In this document: positions 25,340 through 34,554 of the stretch, in pieces | How the letters are laid out: every line of letters starts with the position of its first letter | How positions within the stretch are numbered: position 1 is the first letter of the stretch | Assembly: GCA_964602655.1 (NCBI GenBank) | Contig: CAZRSF010000025.1 | Location: 6,839 to 70,838 of the forward strand | From: Moduliflexus sp964602655 | GTDB taxonomy: Bacteria; Moduliflexota; Moduliflexia; Moduliflexales; Moduliflexaceae | DNA: 64,000 nt | Direction: 5' to 3' | Notes under the pieces: model-generated | The model's database searches: none | Told to the model about the DNA's origin: nothing | The model's input: only the letters and a program-made list of their open reading frames with translations | Translations under genes and position numbers: made by a program

Positions 25340-26638
25340 ATGAATAAAACTGTCATTTTAGGCGCGGGACTCACCGGATTAAGCGCTGCGTACCATCTCG
25401 GCGACGGCTGCGAGGTGTTCGAGCGCGAGGCTGACGTTGGCGGCCTCTGCCGCACCATGCGGCGCGGCGATTTTTGCTTCGATTATACCGGCCACCTGCT
25501 CCATCTCCGCAGCGATTACGCCAAACAGCTTATCCGCGAACTGTTGCCGGACGCATTTGCGCAACACAACCGCAAAGCCAGCATCTACACGCAAGGCCGG
25601 ACGATTCCCTACCCGTTTCAAGCCAATATCGCCGCGCTCCCGCCGGAAATCGTCAAGGAATGCTTGATCGGATTTATCGAAACGTTGAAATACGCCGTGC
25701 CGCCGCAAGATCGCGAACTCTCGTTTCAGGAATGGGCGCTGCGGACGTTCGGCGCGGGCGTTGCGAAATATTTCATGTTTCCGTATAATCAGAAACTCTG
25801 GAAAATTCCGCTCGACGAACTCGGCTCGGATTGGGTGTCGTGGTCAATCCCGAAGCCGACATTGGACGAATTTTTGAACGGCGCATTAGGCATCAAAAAT
25901 CGCGATTTCGGCTATAACCCGACGTTTCTCTATCCGAAACGCGGCGGCATCGAACAACTGCCGCAGGCGTTCGCGCAACATCTCGATCCGGCGGCGATTC
26001 GCCTGAACGCCGCCGCCGTCCGCATTGACGAACAGACCCGCCGGGTTTCCTTCGAAGACGGTTCATCGGCATCGTATGAGGCGCTGATTTCGACGCTGCC
26101 GTTAAACACGCTGGTCGCCATGCTGGTTCATGCGCCAGACACCGTTCGCGACGCGGCGGCGCGGCTGCGTTCGGTGGTCGTGTATAACATCAATATCGGC
26201 GTGGATCGCGCTGATTCGAGCGATCAGCACTGGCTCTATTTTCCTGAGCCGGAGTATCGTTTTTATCGTGTCGGCTTTCCTACGAATTTTTCCAGCGCCG
26301 TCGCCCCGCCCGGCTGCGGTTCGATGTATGTCGAGGTCTCAGCCTTCCCGGATGAGCAGATTGATGAGCCGAACTTGCGCGAATCCGTGCTGGACGGCTT
26401 GCTGCACTGCAAAATTTTGCGTCCGACCGATACCATCCTTGTCTGGGATGTCGTCCGTATCGAGTGCGGCTACGTGTTGTATGATTTGTCGCGTTCTGCC
26501 GCGCTGGACACGATTGCTTCCTATCTTCGCGAATACGACATTTTCTCGACCGGGCGATATGGCGCATGGGAATATAATTCGATGGAAGGAGCGATTTTAG
26601 CGGGAAAAGATGCGGCGGAACTCGTAAAAAACAGATGA
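25340..26638 (+). CDS. FAD-dependent NAD(P)-binding oxidoreductase
   Basis: 432 residues. The N-terminal Rossmann motif is VILGAGLTGLSAAYHL and the second FAD signature is VGGLCRTMRRG (34-44). The C-terminal FAD loop is YGAWEYNSMEGAILAGKDAAEL. The overall plan resembles protoporphyrinogen oxidase and UDP-galactopyranose mutase-type flavoproteins, and members of this branch are common in polysaccharide loci. A role in converting an NDP-sugar is inferred from the neighbours. Substrate unknown. Confidence 0.85.
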   Translation: MNKTVILGAGLTGLSAAYHLGDGCEVFEREADVGGLCRTMRRGDFCFDYTGHLLHLRSDYAKQLIRELLPDAFAQHNRKASIYTQGRTIPYPFQANIAALPPEIVKECLIGFIETLKYAVPPQDRELSFQEWALRTFGAGVAKYFMFPYNQKLWKIPLDELGSDWVSWSIPKPTLDEFLNGALGIKNRDFGYNPTFLYPKRGGIEQLPQAFAQHLDPAAIRLNAAAVRIDEQTRRVSFEDGSSASYEALISTLPLNTLVAMLVHAPDTVRDAAARLRSVVVYNINIGVDRADSSDQHWLYFPEPEYRFYRVGFPTNFSSAVAPPGCGSMYVEVSAFPDEQIDEPNLRESVLDGLLHCKILRPTDTILVWDVVRIECGYVLYDLSRSAALDTIASYLREYDIFSTGRYGAWEYNSMEGAILAGKDAAELVKNR

Positions 26639-26663
26639 GATGGAAAATTTTCGCACTCTGCGC

Positions 26664-26692
26664 TTGACATATTTTCATGGTATTTGTACGAA
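26664..26692 (+). promoter_or_regulatory. Promoter of greA
   Basis: TTGACA (26664-26669), 17-nt spacer, TACGAA (26687-26692). A leader of roughly 165 nt would precede greA. Confidence 0.45.
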
Positions 26693-26865
26693 GACTGCTT
26701 CAATACCCGGTAAAACAGTGGTAAACGTGTTTGACGTTGTTCATGCGACAAGGATTGGATGAGCGAACGAGGGCGGCAGCCGAATCGTTCCGACATTCAA
26801 TCCTTGTCGTTCTTTTTAGCCCTGAGAACAATGAGTTCATTGTGATGACAAGAAGGGGTTTGAGT

Positions 26866-27348
26866 ATGGAAACAAATTACATGACGCGAAAAGCCTGGGA
26901 TGCTTTGAACAAAAAACTTCAGGAACACCTTGATGCCATCAAGCCGGGCGGAAAAATCGCCCAGGAAATCGGCAAAGCTGCCAGCTATGGCGATTTGAGC
27001 GAAAATGCGGAATGGGAAGCCGCCATTCAGAAAAAGGATATGATGGGCAATGAAGTGAACAACCTGCGTCAACGTCTTTCCAACGTGGTGATTATTGATG
27101 AGTTGAATATTGACACCTCGCGCATCTCGCTTGGAACAAAAGTCACATTGTATGATCTGGATGCTGATGAGGAAATATTTTATCAGATACTCAGCGGCGA
27201 TGACGCGCAATTTTATCACAACGCCATTTCCGCCAAATCGCCGATTGCCAGAGGGCTGATCGGTAAAGAAGAAGGGGACGAAGTGAAAGTCAGCGTTCCA
27301 GCCGGCATCAAAAAATTCGAAGTGGTGAAAATCGAACAATTCTGCTGA
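26866..27348 (+). CDS. greA: Transcription elongation factor GreA
   Basis: 160 residues from the ATG at 26866 (AAGGGG upstream); a start at 26731 would add about 45 unrelated residues. GreA enters the RNA polymerase secondary channel and triggers cleavage of backtracked RNA. The N-terminal coiled coil contains the key acidic tip, here SYGDLSENAEWEAA (the conserved GDLSENAEY motif). The C-terminal FKBP-like domain holds GKEEGDEVKVSVPAG. Its stop overlaps the start of the next gene by one base (TGATG), so the two are coupled. Confidence 0.93.
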   Translation: METNYMTRKAWDALNKKLQEHLDAIKPGGKIAQEIGKAASYGDLSENAEWEAAIQKKDMMGNEVNNLRQRLSNVVIIDELNIDTSRISLGTKVTLYDLDADEEIFYQILSGDDAQFYHNAISAKSPIARGLIGKEEGDEVKVSVPAGIKKFEVVKIEQFC

Positions 27349-28049
27349 TGCGTGGCGAGCAACCCGATTTCAAATGGCGCTTCGTCGAAGCGCCACATCT
27401 CACACGTTTTTACATCACGGTTGCCAAAGGTCGTCCGGTCGAACTGAAAGGGCCATCGCTGCCACGTTCGGAACAGGAAGCGATTATCCGCCAAAAAGCC
27501 AGGTGGATTCGAAAAAAACTGACCGACGTCGCCCGCGTGAAAACGGAGAGCGCTGAGATTGTCACCGGCAGCCGGATCAGATTTCAAGGGCGCGATTACG
27601 AGGCTGAAGTCATCACGCGATCCGACATCAAACTCGCGCAAATCGAGTTGAGCGGCGAGCGGTTTCGGTTTTTCGCGCCAGACGTCAAAGAGCGGCAGGC
27701 ATTGCTGCAAGATGGCCTCTTGCGTTTTTTTCGGCGGCAATGCCGCGACATTCTTTTTCCCCGCGTCGCGTATTGGGAAGAACGTACCGGACACAAAGCC
27801 GACGTGGTCAGCCTGTATCCGTTTCGGCGCAACTGGGCGAATTGTTCCGCCAAACGCCATCTGAAATTCCATCCGCGCTGCGTGCAATTAGCGCCCGATC
27901 TGCTGGATTACGTCATCGTCCACGAACTTGCGCACCTCGTCCATCTCAACCACTCCAACGCCTTCTGGCGTCTCGTCGCCGACATCCTGCCGGACTGGGA
28001 AGCGCGTCACCGACAGTTAAAAGCGCATGATAGAAGAATAGAACACTGA
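27348..28049 (+). CDS. YgjP/DUF45-type M48-like metallopeptidase domain protein
   Basis: 233 residues. The zinc motif HELAHLVHLNHSNAFW gives HExxH plus the downstream His at the usual YgjP/SprT distance. Upstream, RRNWANCSAKRHLKFHPRCVQLAP corresponds to the RWGSC region of the family. The N-terminal half forms the beta-rich substrate-binding domain. Proteolytic target unknown. It is coupled to greA and ends exactly next to the stop of the convergent NACHT-HEAT gene, with no gap. Confidence 0.9.
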   Translation: MRGEQPDFKWRFVEAPHLTRFYITVAKGRPVELKGPSLPRSEQEAIIRQKARWIRKKLTDVARVKTESAEIVTGSRIRFQGRDYEAEVITRSDIKLAQIELSGERFRFFAPDVKERQALLQDGLLRFFRRQCRDILFPRVAYWEERTGHKADVVSLYPFRRNWANCSAKRHLKFHPRCVQLAPDLLDYVIVHELAHLVHLNHSNAFWRLVADILPDWEARHRQLKAHDRRIEH

Positions 28050-31000
28050 TTAGCGCTTCATCTTGATGACAGACAGACGGTTCGCAACCTGCTTGAGGGC
28101 ATGGAAGGCGGCTTTGGCGACTTCGTCTATATCCGTCAGACGCCACCATAAAAAATGCGCGGCATGTTTGAGGAGTTTCGGCTCGTCAATAATATGCGCC
28201 AATTCGCCGATCATTTCCGCGGCATAACGCCTGGCTTCCCGGTTGCGATCACCTAAAAGCTTGATCAGCGGGCGAATCACCTGGACGTTTCTGAGATGAA
28301 CAATCTGTTCGGCAGCCACCGTCCGAACGAATTCCTGATCGCTCATAATCGCCTGGATGAGGTACGGAATCGAGCGGGTGTCCTCGATGCGTCGCAGCGC
28401 ATTCGCCGCAACGCGCCGCACGAATTCATTGCGCTGACGCATCGCTTCCATCAACGCGGGGATCGTTTCGACCTGACAGACCTGCGTCAAGGCTCTGGCC
28501 GCCGTCTGACAAACTTCCCAATCGGTATCGGTCAACGCTTGAATCAGCGAACTTGCGGCGCGGCTGTCGCCGATATTTCCAAGCGCTTCGACCGCCGCCC
28601 AGCGCACTTTTTCGTGTGAGTCGTTGAACAGGGCGATCAACGGCAGCACGGCGAGTTGGTCTTTGATCTGCCCTAACGCATGCGCCGCCGCCCAACGCAC
28701 AAACCAAAATTGATCCGAAAGGGCATGAATCAGCGTCACGGCAGACCGTGGATCGCAAATCTGCCCCAAGGCTTCGGCGCACGCCCGCCGCACATTTTCA
28801 TCCTCTTCGTTTTGCAGCGATTCGATCAAGACGGATGCGGCGTGCGGATCGGCGATTCGGCCTAACGCATACGCCGCCGCCCACCGTTCGCGATAGGAGG
28901 TGTCTTGCAAAATCGTCATTAAGGCCGGAACGGCTTCAGGCGAACCGATTCGGCCTAATGATTCGATGGCCGCCTGACGAATGCCGATATTTTCATCTTG
29001 CACGAATTCGATGAGCGCGGGCACGGCGTCCGGCGTACCGATTCGCCCTAATCCTTTGACGGCGATTCGGCGCAATTTGGGATTCGGATCTCGCAGCAAT
29101 TCCAATAACGCCGGGCTGGCGTGCGTATCCGCCATTTCGCCAAGCGCGGTGGCGACGGCTGTTCTGACATCGAGACTGGCGTCATGCAGCAGATTCAGCA
29201 GCGCGGCAACAGCCTCCTTGCCCCCGATGCGGCCTAACGCCTGCACGGCGATCTGCCGCACCCTGGCAGATTCTTCGCGCAATGCGTCGAAAAAATACGG
29301 CGCGGCTTCGCTGTCGCTGATCTGGTTGAGCGCGTTTTCCGTATCTTTCAGAATATTGGCGTCGTTTTCATATTTCAACGATTGCAGCAGGAATGGCACG
29401 ATTTGCGCGTCACCGATCTGTTTTAACGCGTGTTTTGCGGCGGAGCGGATATACGGCTTTTCATCCTTCAACTCCTGAATCAAATATTCCGCCACTGCGG
29501 TATTGCCGATGCGTCCCAACGCCTCAATCGCGGCGCGGCAGACATAGCCATGCGAGTCTTTCAGACGCTGCGCGACAAACAGCACCGTATCGTTTTGCCC
29601 GATATAACCAAGCGCTTCAACCGCTGCCCATCGAACTTCCCACGCCTCATCGTCAAGCGCTTCAAGCAAGACAGGCACGCTTTCCGGTCTCCGAAAACGT
29701 CCAAGCGCTTCGGCAGCCTCGCGCCGTACGCACACTTCCTCGTCATGCAGCGCATTCGTCACAACGGCAAGCGTCTCCGGCTCGCCCTGCGTCGCGGAAG
29801 CGAGGTATTCCACCGTCAGGCGGCGGATACGCGCATCGGAATCATTCAGAAATTTGAGCGTTTGCGTCGAAGAAAGCTTGGGAAGGAGACGGAAGAGCGC
29901 ATCCGAAAAGGCGCGATTGACAAAATCCCGATTTTTTCTGAGCGCCTGCGCCAAAAACGGCACGACCTCCGGATCGCCGATCTGACCGAGCGCATACGCC
30001 GCAGCCCAGCGGACTAATGGTTCTTCATCGTCCAGTATTTTCACTAAGCCGGAGACGATTCGCAAACGCGAATAGATATTGTCAACCGCGCCGATTCGCC
30101 CAAGCGCTTCAACGGCTGTCAAGCGCATCTCTTTGCTGCTATCCGCCAACGTGTGAAGCAACGACGGAATCACCTGTTCTCCGCCGATTTGCTGCAACGT
30201 GCGAATCACGATTTTGCGAACGTCAAGGCGTTCGTCGTCCAATCCATGCACTAATTCGGGAATCGCCTGTTCGTCGCCGACCAGACTCAACGCTTCTGCC
30301 GCCGCCTCTCTCACATCGTGCTGTTTATCATTCAAGGCGTCAATCAGCACGGCCACATTGCCAAGCCGCTTGAGGGCATACGCGGCGCTGCGGCGGACTT
30401 CCGACTGCGAATCGCGCAACGCTTCCAGCACATGCGGAAGCACCTGTTGGCTGCCGATTGCGCCGAGCGTCTCTACGGCTGCTCGTCGCACATCAACCTG
30501 TTTATCCTTCAACGCATCAACGACAGACGGTATGGCTTCCGGCATCTGGCAACGTTCAAGCAGTTGAATGATCGGCTGGCGATCCGGGTTATACGGCCAG
30601 AACCGTTCCGGCAGCGCAAACAGCGCCTGAAACCTCGGTGACGAGAACTCGCGAAACGCGGCATACCAGAGCGCGCCCCAGAACGTCAGGGCAAGCGCCA
30701 ATCCCCACAAGGGAAAGAGCGGAATGGTTTTGAGCGCCATCGGAATGACCACGCCGCCGCCGATGAGGATCAAACGCGAAATCGCCTGGCGTTGTTTCCC
30801 TTGCGGAACGGTTAATGGCGCAATCTGTTCGATCAGCTTGCGCGCGAAGCGATGACGGCATTCCAGGCCGGTCTCGAAGATTCGGACGGCTAACAGCAAA
30901 TCCCGATGCAGCAATTTTTCGAACCAACTGACGCCGCGAACCAGCCGACGCAGCACAGTAAGCAGATGCTCCTCGTCCAGGGTATGACCGCAGAGAATCA

Positions 31001-32438
31001 AAATTTCCTGCCAGGCGTAATGATGCAATCGGAGCGAACACCATGTCCAGCCTAACTGCGCGTTGTGGCGGAAGAGCCTGGCGATATGCCGGGCAGCGGC
31101 AAATTCTCTGAACATGGCATGACGAAACAGGAGATACTCTTTTCCGTCATGCATCCATGTCTGTAAGATGCCGGCAGCGCACCAGCAGCGCAGCGCGATT
31201 TCCGCCATATCGAGCCAATTCGCGTCACGGCGCGGCATGTTGTTCCGCAAATCGCGAGCCAGCGCATTAAGCAGGGTTTGCCGCAGAAATGCCGCGTCAC
31301 TGCTCGTTTCGCAGGCGTTGGCATGAAGATGCCAGCCTAACGAGTCCAATCCTTGCTGGAGTATCTCGCGGCGCGCATCCATCGGCAGTTCCAGCCAGGC
31401 CGCTGATTGCGCGTCGGCACATGCGCCTCCCACGTCTAAGGCGGCCTCAAGGCAGCGAGCATACAGCGTTGCGCGCTCTTCGGGAATTTCCTGTAACGGC
31501 TGCGCTTCGGATAGGGCGCACAAATAGGTCAAAAACAGCGGGTTATGAATCTGCCCGCGCAACTGCGGTTTCTGCGTAAATTGATGTTTGAGCCATTCGG
31601 TGCGTTCTTCCGCCCAATCCCAGATCGTTTGACGCACGTCCGACAAGGCGGAAAAACAATCGTCTATAAATCCGTCCACCTCTTGCGCTGTCATCGGAAT
31701 CAGTTCGAAATGCGCGAAACTTTCAAGCCCTGCGATCCGATAGCCTGTCGGGCGCGTGGTCAGCGCAACCATGCCGGGCAATTGCGCCAATTCGTTGATT
31801 GTGGCTTCGCGAAAGCTATACAGCGCCTCCACATCGTCGCATAGCCAGAGCAGAAAATCGTGTTCCGAGAGGGCGGCGTAGATCGCATCATCTCCGTTGG
31901 CCGCCAGCCTGAAGGCAAATTCTCGCAGCGAAAGATGAGGGTCGCTGCGCTTGGCGATGGCGTAATGCGCGAGAGAAACGATAATCGGAAGCGGAGCGTC
32001 AGGCTGCGCGGCGAGATCATGCGCAAGCCCTTGCAGCAGCGTGCTTTTCCCTGAACCGGGCGCGCCGAGAATCATCAGGCGGCGATAGGTTTGCGCGGCG
32101 GCCAGCGGCTCAATCGGCGCAGGCCGCACTAAATTTCGGTAAATTTTTCCGCGCCGGTAATGCTCTTCGCCCAACCAGGCGAGGGTGGACAGCATTTCTT
32201 TGAGCGACGATTCCGACGTGCGCGCGTCGTAAAAGATGTCCTCGTGATGCTGCTCGCCTGCGCGGGGCATTTCATGCTGAAACGCTTGCAGCTTCGCATA
32301 GAGCCGGTTGAACGGAATGCGCGTGTCGGCAGGACGCTCGGGCGAGGCTTGCGCGAGAGGAATGCCGGATAAGCTGACAGACCCCGTCTGTTCGTAGATT
32401 TGCTGGCGATAGGCTTGCAGCGCCTCTGCACTGTTCAT
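28050..32438 (-). CDS. NACHT-type STAND NTPase with two membrane helices and about 26 HEAT repeats
   Basis: 1462 residues, AAGGAAT before the ATG. The N-terminal 115 residues match no effector I recognise. A NACHT NTPase follows: Walker A GAPGSGKSTLLQG (about 125-137), Walker B-like FLLWLCDD (about 198-205), then the winged and helical STAND region (ALTTRPTGYRI, HNPLFLTYLCAL). At about 553-597 two hydrophobic stretches (LILIGGGVVIPMAL and PLWGLALALTFWGALW) predict membrane anchoring. From about 623 to the end there are about 26 units of 31 residues with the VRxxAxxALGxIGD pattern, i.e. PBS-lyase HEAT repeats. STAND proteins assemble on ligand binding; HEAT arrays are the likely sensor. Anti-phage defence or signalling are possible roles, not shown. 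A toxin/antitoxin pair is nearby. Confidence 0.85.
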   Translation of the reverse strand: MNSAEALQAYRQQIYEQTGSVSLSGIPLAQASPERPADTRIPFNRLYAKLQAFQHEMPRAGEQHHEDIFYDARTSESSLKEMLSTLAWLGEEHYRRGKIYRNLVRPAPIEPLAAAQTYRRLMILGAPGSGKSTLLQGLAHDLAAQPDAPLPIIVSLAHYAIAKRSDPHLSLREFAFRLAANGDDAIYAALSEHDFLLWLCDDVEALYSFREATINELAQLPGMVALTTRPTGYRIAGLESFAHFELIPMTAQEVDGFIDDCFSALSDVRQTIWDWAEERTEWLKHQFTQKPQLRGQIHNPLFLTYLCALSEAQPLQEIPEERATLYARCLEAALDVGGACADAQSAAWLELPMDARREILQQGLDSLGWHLHANACETSSDAAFLRQTLLNALARDLRNNMPRRDANWLDMAEIALRCWCAAGILQTWMHDGKEYLLFRHAMFREFAAARHIARLFRHNAQLGWTWCSLRLHHYAWQEILILCGHTLDEEHLLTVLRRLVRGVSWFEKLLHRDLLLAVRIFETGLECRHRFARKLIEQIAPLTVPQGKQRQAISRLILIGGGVVIPMALKTIPLFPLWGLALALTFWGALWYAAFREFSSPRFQALFALPERFWPYNPDRQPIIQLLERCQMPEAIPSVVDALKDKQVDVRRAAVETLGAIGSQQVLPHVLEALRDSQSEVRRSAAYALKRLGNVAVLIDALNDKQHDVREAAAEALSLVGDEQAIPELVHGLDDERLDVRKIVIRTLQQIGGEQVIPSLLHTLADSSKEMRLTAVEALGRIGAVDNIYSRLRIVSGLVKILDDEEPLVRWAAAYALGQIGDPEVVPFLAQALRKNRDFVNRAFSDALFRLLPKLSSTQTLKFLNDSDARIRRLTVEYLASATQGEPETLAVVTNALHDEEVCVRREAAEALGRFRRPESVPVLLEALDDEAWEVRWAAVEALGYIGQNDTVLFVAQRLKDSHGYVCRAAIEALGRIGNTAVAEYLIQELKDEKPYIRSAAKHALKQIGDAQIVPFLLQSLKYENDANILKDTENALNQISDSEAAPYFFDALREESARVRQIAVQALGRIGGKEAVAALLNLLHDASLDVRTAVATALGEMADTHASPALLELLRDPNPKLRRIAVKGLGRIGTPDAVPALIEFVQDENIGIRQAAIESLGRIGSPEAVPALMTILQDTSYRERWAAAYALGRIADPHAASVLIESLQNEEDENVRRACAEALGQICDPRSAVTLIHALSDQFWFVRWAAAHALGQIKDQLAVLPLIALFNDSHEKVRWAAVEALGNIGDSRAASSLIQALTDTDWEVCQTAARALTQVCQVETIPALMEAMRQRNEFVRRVAANALRRIEDTRSIPYLIQAIMSDQEFVRTVAAEQIVHLRNVQVIRPLIKLLGDRNREARRYAAEMIGELAHIIDEPKLLKHAAHFLWWRLTDIDEVAKAAFHALKQVANRLSVIKMKR

Positions 32439-32458
32439 GTTTCAATTCCTTACGATTC

Positions 32459-32487
32459 CCCTCCTGGGAGGGGAAAGGGGTGGGTTA
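32459..32487. repeat. Repeat, CTCCTGGGAGGGG family
   Basis: CCCCTCCTGGGAGGGG followed by AAAGGGGTGGG. Intergenic relative of the element inside the VIT-VWA gene. Confidence 0.7.
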
Positions 32488-32512
32488 GATTGTCATTTCG
32501 ATTCCGCTCGAT

Positions 32513-32640
32513 TTACCATTTGATTTTCAAGCCTACATGCTCGCGCATTTCCAGCAGCGCTTCGGCTTCGACGTTAACGACGGCAAACGCGATCATCGAA
32601 TACTCGCCGGGAATCGGGCCGTCAGTTGCGTACCTCGCTT
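32513..32640 (-). pseudogene. 3' remnant of an unidentified gene, cut by a palindrome
   Basis: On the minus strand a frame runs from the palindrome at 32641 to a TAA at 32513-32515, encoding YATDGPIPGEYSMIAFAVVN and a further 21 residues ending GLKIKW. It has no start or Shine-Dalgarno and abuts the 36-bp inverted repeat exactly, so the upstream part was probably lost when the repeat arrived. Family not recognised. Confidence 0.45.
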
Positions 32641-32676
32641 GATTGTACGTCGAAACTACAGTTTCGACGTACAATC
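32641..32676. repeat. Perfect inverted repeat, GTCGAAAC family
   Basis: GATTGTACGTCGAAAC-taca-GTTTCGACGTACAATC, 16-bp arms. It separates two gene remnants. Confidence 0.88.
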
Positions 32677-32939
32677 AATAACCTTTTTCTTTCGGATCCC
32701 AATCGAAGACTTTGATCATCGTTTCGCGATCCAGCCATAACGCGCCCAATCGGAGTTGCATTTCGCGTTCGGAAATGTCGCCGTATTGCTTGCGAATTCG
32801 GGTCGCCGCCATACGCCGCGCCGCGTTGATCAAATCGGTCATGCATTTTCTGCTGCGGCGTCATCCGGCGGTAACCTTCGATCTGCATTTGCCTGATTTT
32901 CGGGTGTGTGTCGTTCGGAATTTTGGAAAAATCAGCCAT
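32675..32939 (-). pseudogene. Frameshifted small gene of a conserved hypothetical family
   Basis: The ATG at 32939 opens a frame beginning MADFSKIPNDTHPKIRQMQI and continuing EGYRRMTPQQKMHD, then the frame changes. From about 32850 the +1 frame continues sensibly as DLINAARRMAATRIRKQYGD, then ISEREMQLRLGALWLDRETM and ends KEKGY at a TGA at 32675. Together the two frames give an intact member (about 87 residues) of a hypothetical family with the layout DTxPxIxxMxIExYRxMTPxxK...RxxxPxISExElxLRLxxLWL. One indel near 32850 breaks it. It could be a sequencing error; in that case the gene is real. The stop overlaps the palindrome. Confidence 0.6.
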
Positions 32940-33199
32940 TATTTATAAACGTCTCCTCGATTATCCGCCTTATATACAAAGATCAAAATCTGCTCCTCTA
33001 TAATTTCATATAAAAAACGATAATCGCCGATACGCAAACGATAACTGTTCTCCAAACCTTTCATCTTTTTAATATCCAAATGATTTCTAAACGGATCGTT
33101 TTGCAATATTTCGAGCGCCATTGCAATTCGCTGGCGTTCTTTTGGCGTTCGCGAGTTGACGAATTTGACGACTTGCTTACTCGCCTGGAGATTATACAT
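32939..33199 (-). CDS. RelE/ParE-superfamily toxin
   Basis: 86 residues from the ATG at 33199, with GGAGA 8 nt upstream inside the antitoxin gene. RelE-like fold features: the N-terminal KFVNSRTPKERQRIAMALEIL helix pair, DIKKMKGLENSYRLRIGDYRFLYEI, and a final strand ILIFVYKADNRGDVYK. The conserved basic residues of the RLRIGDYR segment are present. As an mRNA interferase it would cleave ribosome-bound messages; a ParE-like role is possible. It overlaps the antitoxin gene and follows it, the usual order for relBE-type operons. Its stop codon ends at 32939, adjoining the start of the frameshifted gene. Confidence 0.87.
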   Translation of the reverse strand: MYNLQASKQVVKFVNSRTPKERQRIAMALEILQNDPFRNHLDIKKMKGLENSYRLRIGDYRFLYEIIEEQILIFVYKADNRGDVYK

Positions 33200-33440
33200 G
33201 CGCAATTTCTCCAGTTAACCATGCGCCTTTTATAAGATCAAAATTAACACTTTCACCGCGTTCGAATTCCTTTTTTGCTTCATAATAGACTTGAATATCA
33301 TCTTCCGTCGCCTCATCGTCTGCAATCTCTTCAAGCACCTCTACGGGCTGGATTTCGAGCACTTTTTCGATTAACATGACAAATTCATCTTGAGAGATAA
33401 TGATTTGCTTTCCGGTTCGCATCGTATGAATTGTCAACAT
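33192..33440 (-). CDS. Antitoxin of the RelE-type pair
   Basis: 82 residues with AAAGGAG before the ATG. Acidic, with a short N-terminal strand region (MLTIHTMRTGKQIIISQDEF) and a helical, Glu-rich C-terminal half that would wrap the toxin. Its order, overlap of 8 nt with the toxin, and size are typical. The exact antitoxin family (RelB, Phd or another) is not determinable by eye. The pair lies between a glycosyltransferase cluster and the NACHT-HEAT gene. Confidence 0.78.
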   Translation of the reverse strand: MLTIHTMRTGKQIIISQDEFVMLIEKVLEIQPVEVLEEIADDEATEDDIQVYYEAKKEFERGESVNFDLIKGAWLTGEIAHV

Positions 33441-33455
33441 AATGATTTTTCTCCT

Positions 33456-34523
33456 TTATAAACGTGAAAATACGCTGAGATAATCAAACAACGTGTTCAG
33501 CACGACATCCTGCCGGAACGCCGCCAATCGCGCCGTTTGCCGCGCAATGATTTCTTCGCGCAAGGCCGAGTTTTCGACAAGCATCTGCATCATTTCCGCG
33601 ATCTCGGCGTAGCGTTTTTCGTTGATCAGAATGCCGGAGTCGCCGAGCGTGTAGGGGAGCACGGTGCAATTATACGCGAGAATCGGCAGCTTGAACACCA
33701 TGCTTTCCACCGCCGGGACGCAAAAGCCTTCGTGTTCGCTCAAGCAAAGCAGCATGTCGGACAGCGTGTAAAAGGCGTTCAATTCCGCCTGCGTGACATG
33801 CCCGATCAGATGCACGTCGTCAATCCGCAATTCCGCGATCAGTTCCCGCAGCAGCTTGACATACGCCTCGTCGTCGCGATATTTGCCGACGAGCAGCAGC
33901 CGCGCATTCGGATTGACGAAGCGTTTGTAGCAGTAAAAAGCCTTGATCAGGTCTTCCTGCTTTTTGTTCGGCGTCACGCGCCCGACAAACAATATATTGA
34001 CCTTGCCGTCCTGAAATTTGTCAAGAATTGTTTGCTCCGGCGGCGTTTCATATTTGGAAAAATCGAGCAGAATCGGCAGCACGCCGGTCGTTTTATAACC
34101 ATACGCCTCAAGTTCCTGCCGATTGAATTCCGAATCCGCCAGCCCAAGATCGGTGGCCTCGGCCAGCAGTTTGATTTCATGCCTGCCGGTCGCGGTAATC
34201 GTGACGAGTTCTTCGCTGAACCGCTCGAAAAAATGCGGCGGCGTGATGTTGTGATAAATGATGACTTTCCGGCCTTTGGCCTTTTCGAAGGCGTAGGTAA
34301 TCGGCGACGGCACGGCGAAATGATAGAGGTGAATCGCGTCGGGCGCGTCGAATTCGGCAAAGCGGCTGAAATCAACGGCGCGATCTTTGAGGTGGGGGTC
34401 AATATGCACGCCGAGAATGTGGCTTTCGACGCCTTTCGCTTGCAGGGCGCGATGAATCTCGTAGGCGCTGTCGCCGACGGCGTCGCCGGAGTGGACGGAT
34501 GGAAGCAGTTGCGTGACTCGCAT
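33456..34523 (-). CDS. Glycosyltransferase family 4
   Basis: 355 residues, GT-B fold. N-terminal VTQLLPSVHSGDAVGDSAYE binds the acceptor; the C-terminal half has NILFVGRVTPNKKQEDLIKAF, the EHEGFCVPAVESMVFKLPILAYN segment with the EX7E motif, and PYTLGDSGILI. It is paralogous to the next gene (34674-35735) along its whole length (both have YHNITPxHFF, GDSEFNRxELxxxG, VLPIxLDFxKY). Likely builds a surface polysaccharide from NDP-sugars in the cytoplasm. All genes from here to 38427 read leftward. Confidence 0.9.
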   Translation of the reverse strand: MRVTQLLPSVHSGDAVGDSAYEIHRALQAKGVESHILGVHIDPHLKDRAVDFSRFAEFDAPDAIHLYHFAVPSPITYAFEKAKGRKVIIYHNITPPHFFERFSEELVTITATGRHEIKLLAEATDLGLADSEFNRQELEAYGYKTTGVLPILLDFSKYETPPEQTILDKFQDGKVNILFVGRVTPNKKQEDLIKAFYCYKRFVNPNARLLLVGKYRDDEAYVKLLRELIAELRIDDVHLIGHVTQAELNAFYTLSDMLLCLSEHEGFCVPAVESMVFKLPILAYNCTVLPYTLGDSGILINEKRYAEIAEMMQMLVENSALREEIIARQTARLAAFRQDVVLNTLFDYLSVFSRL

Positions 34524-34554
34524 TGGGGCTAACGGTGAACTACATGGATAGGTT

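Noticed and set aside
33537..34532. Antisense open frame of 331 codons
   Set aside because: Lies opposite a clear GT4 glycosyltransferase; no Shine-Dalgarno or known motifs.
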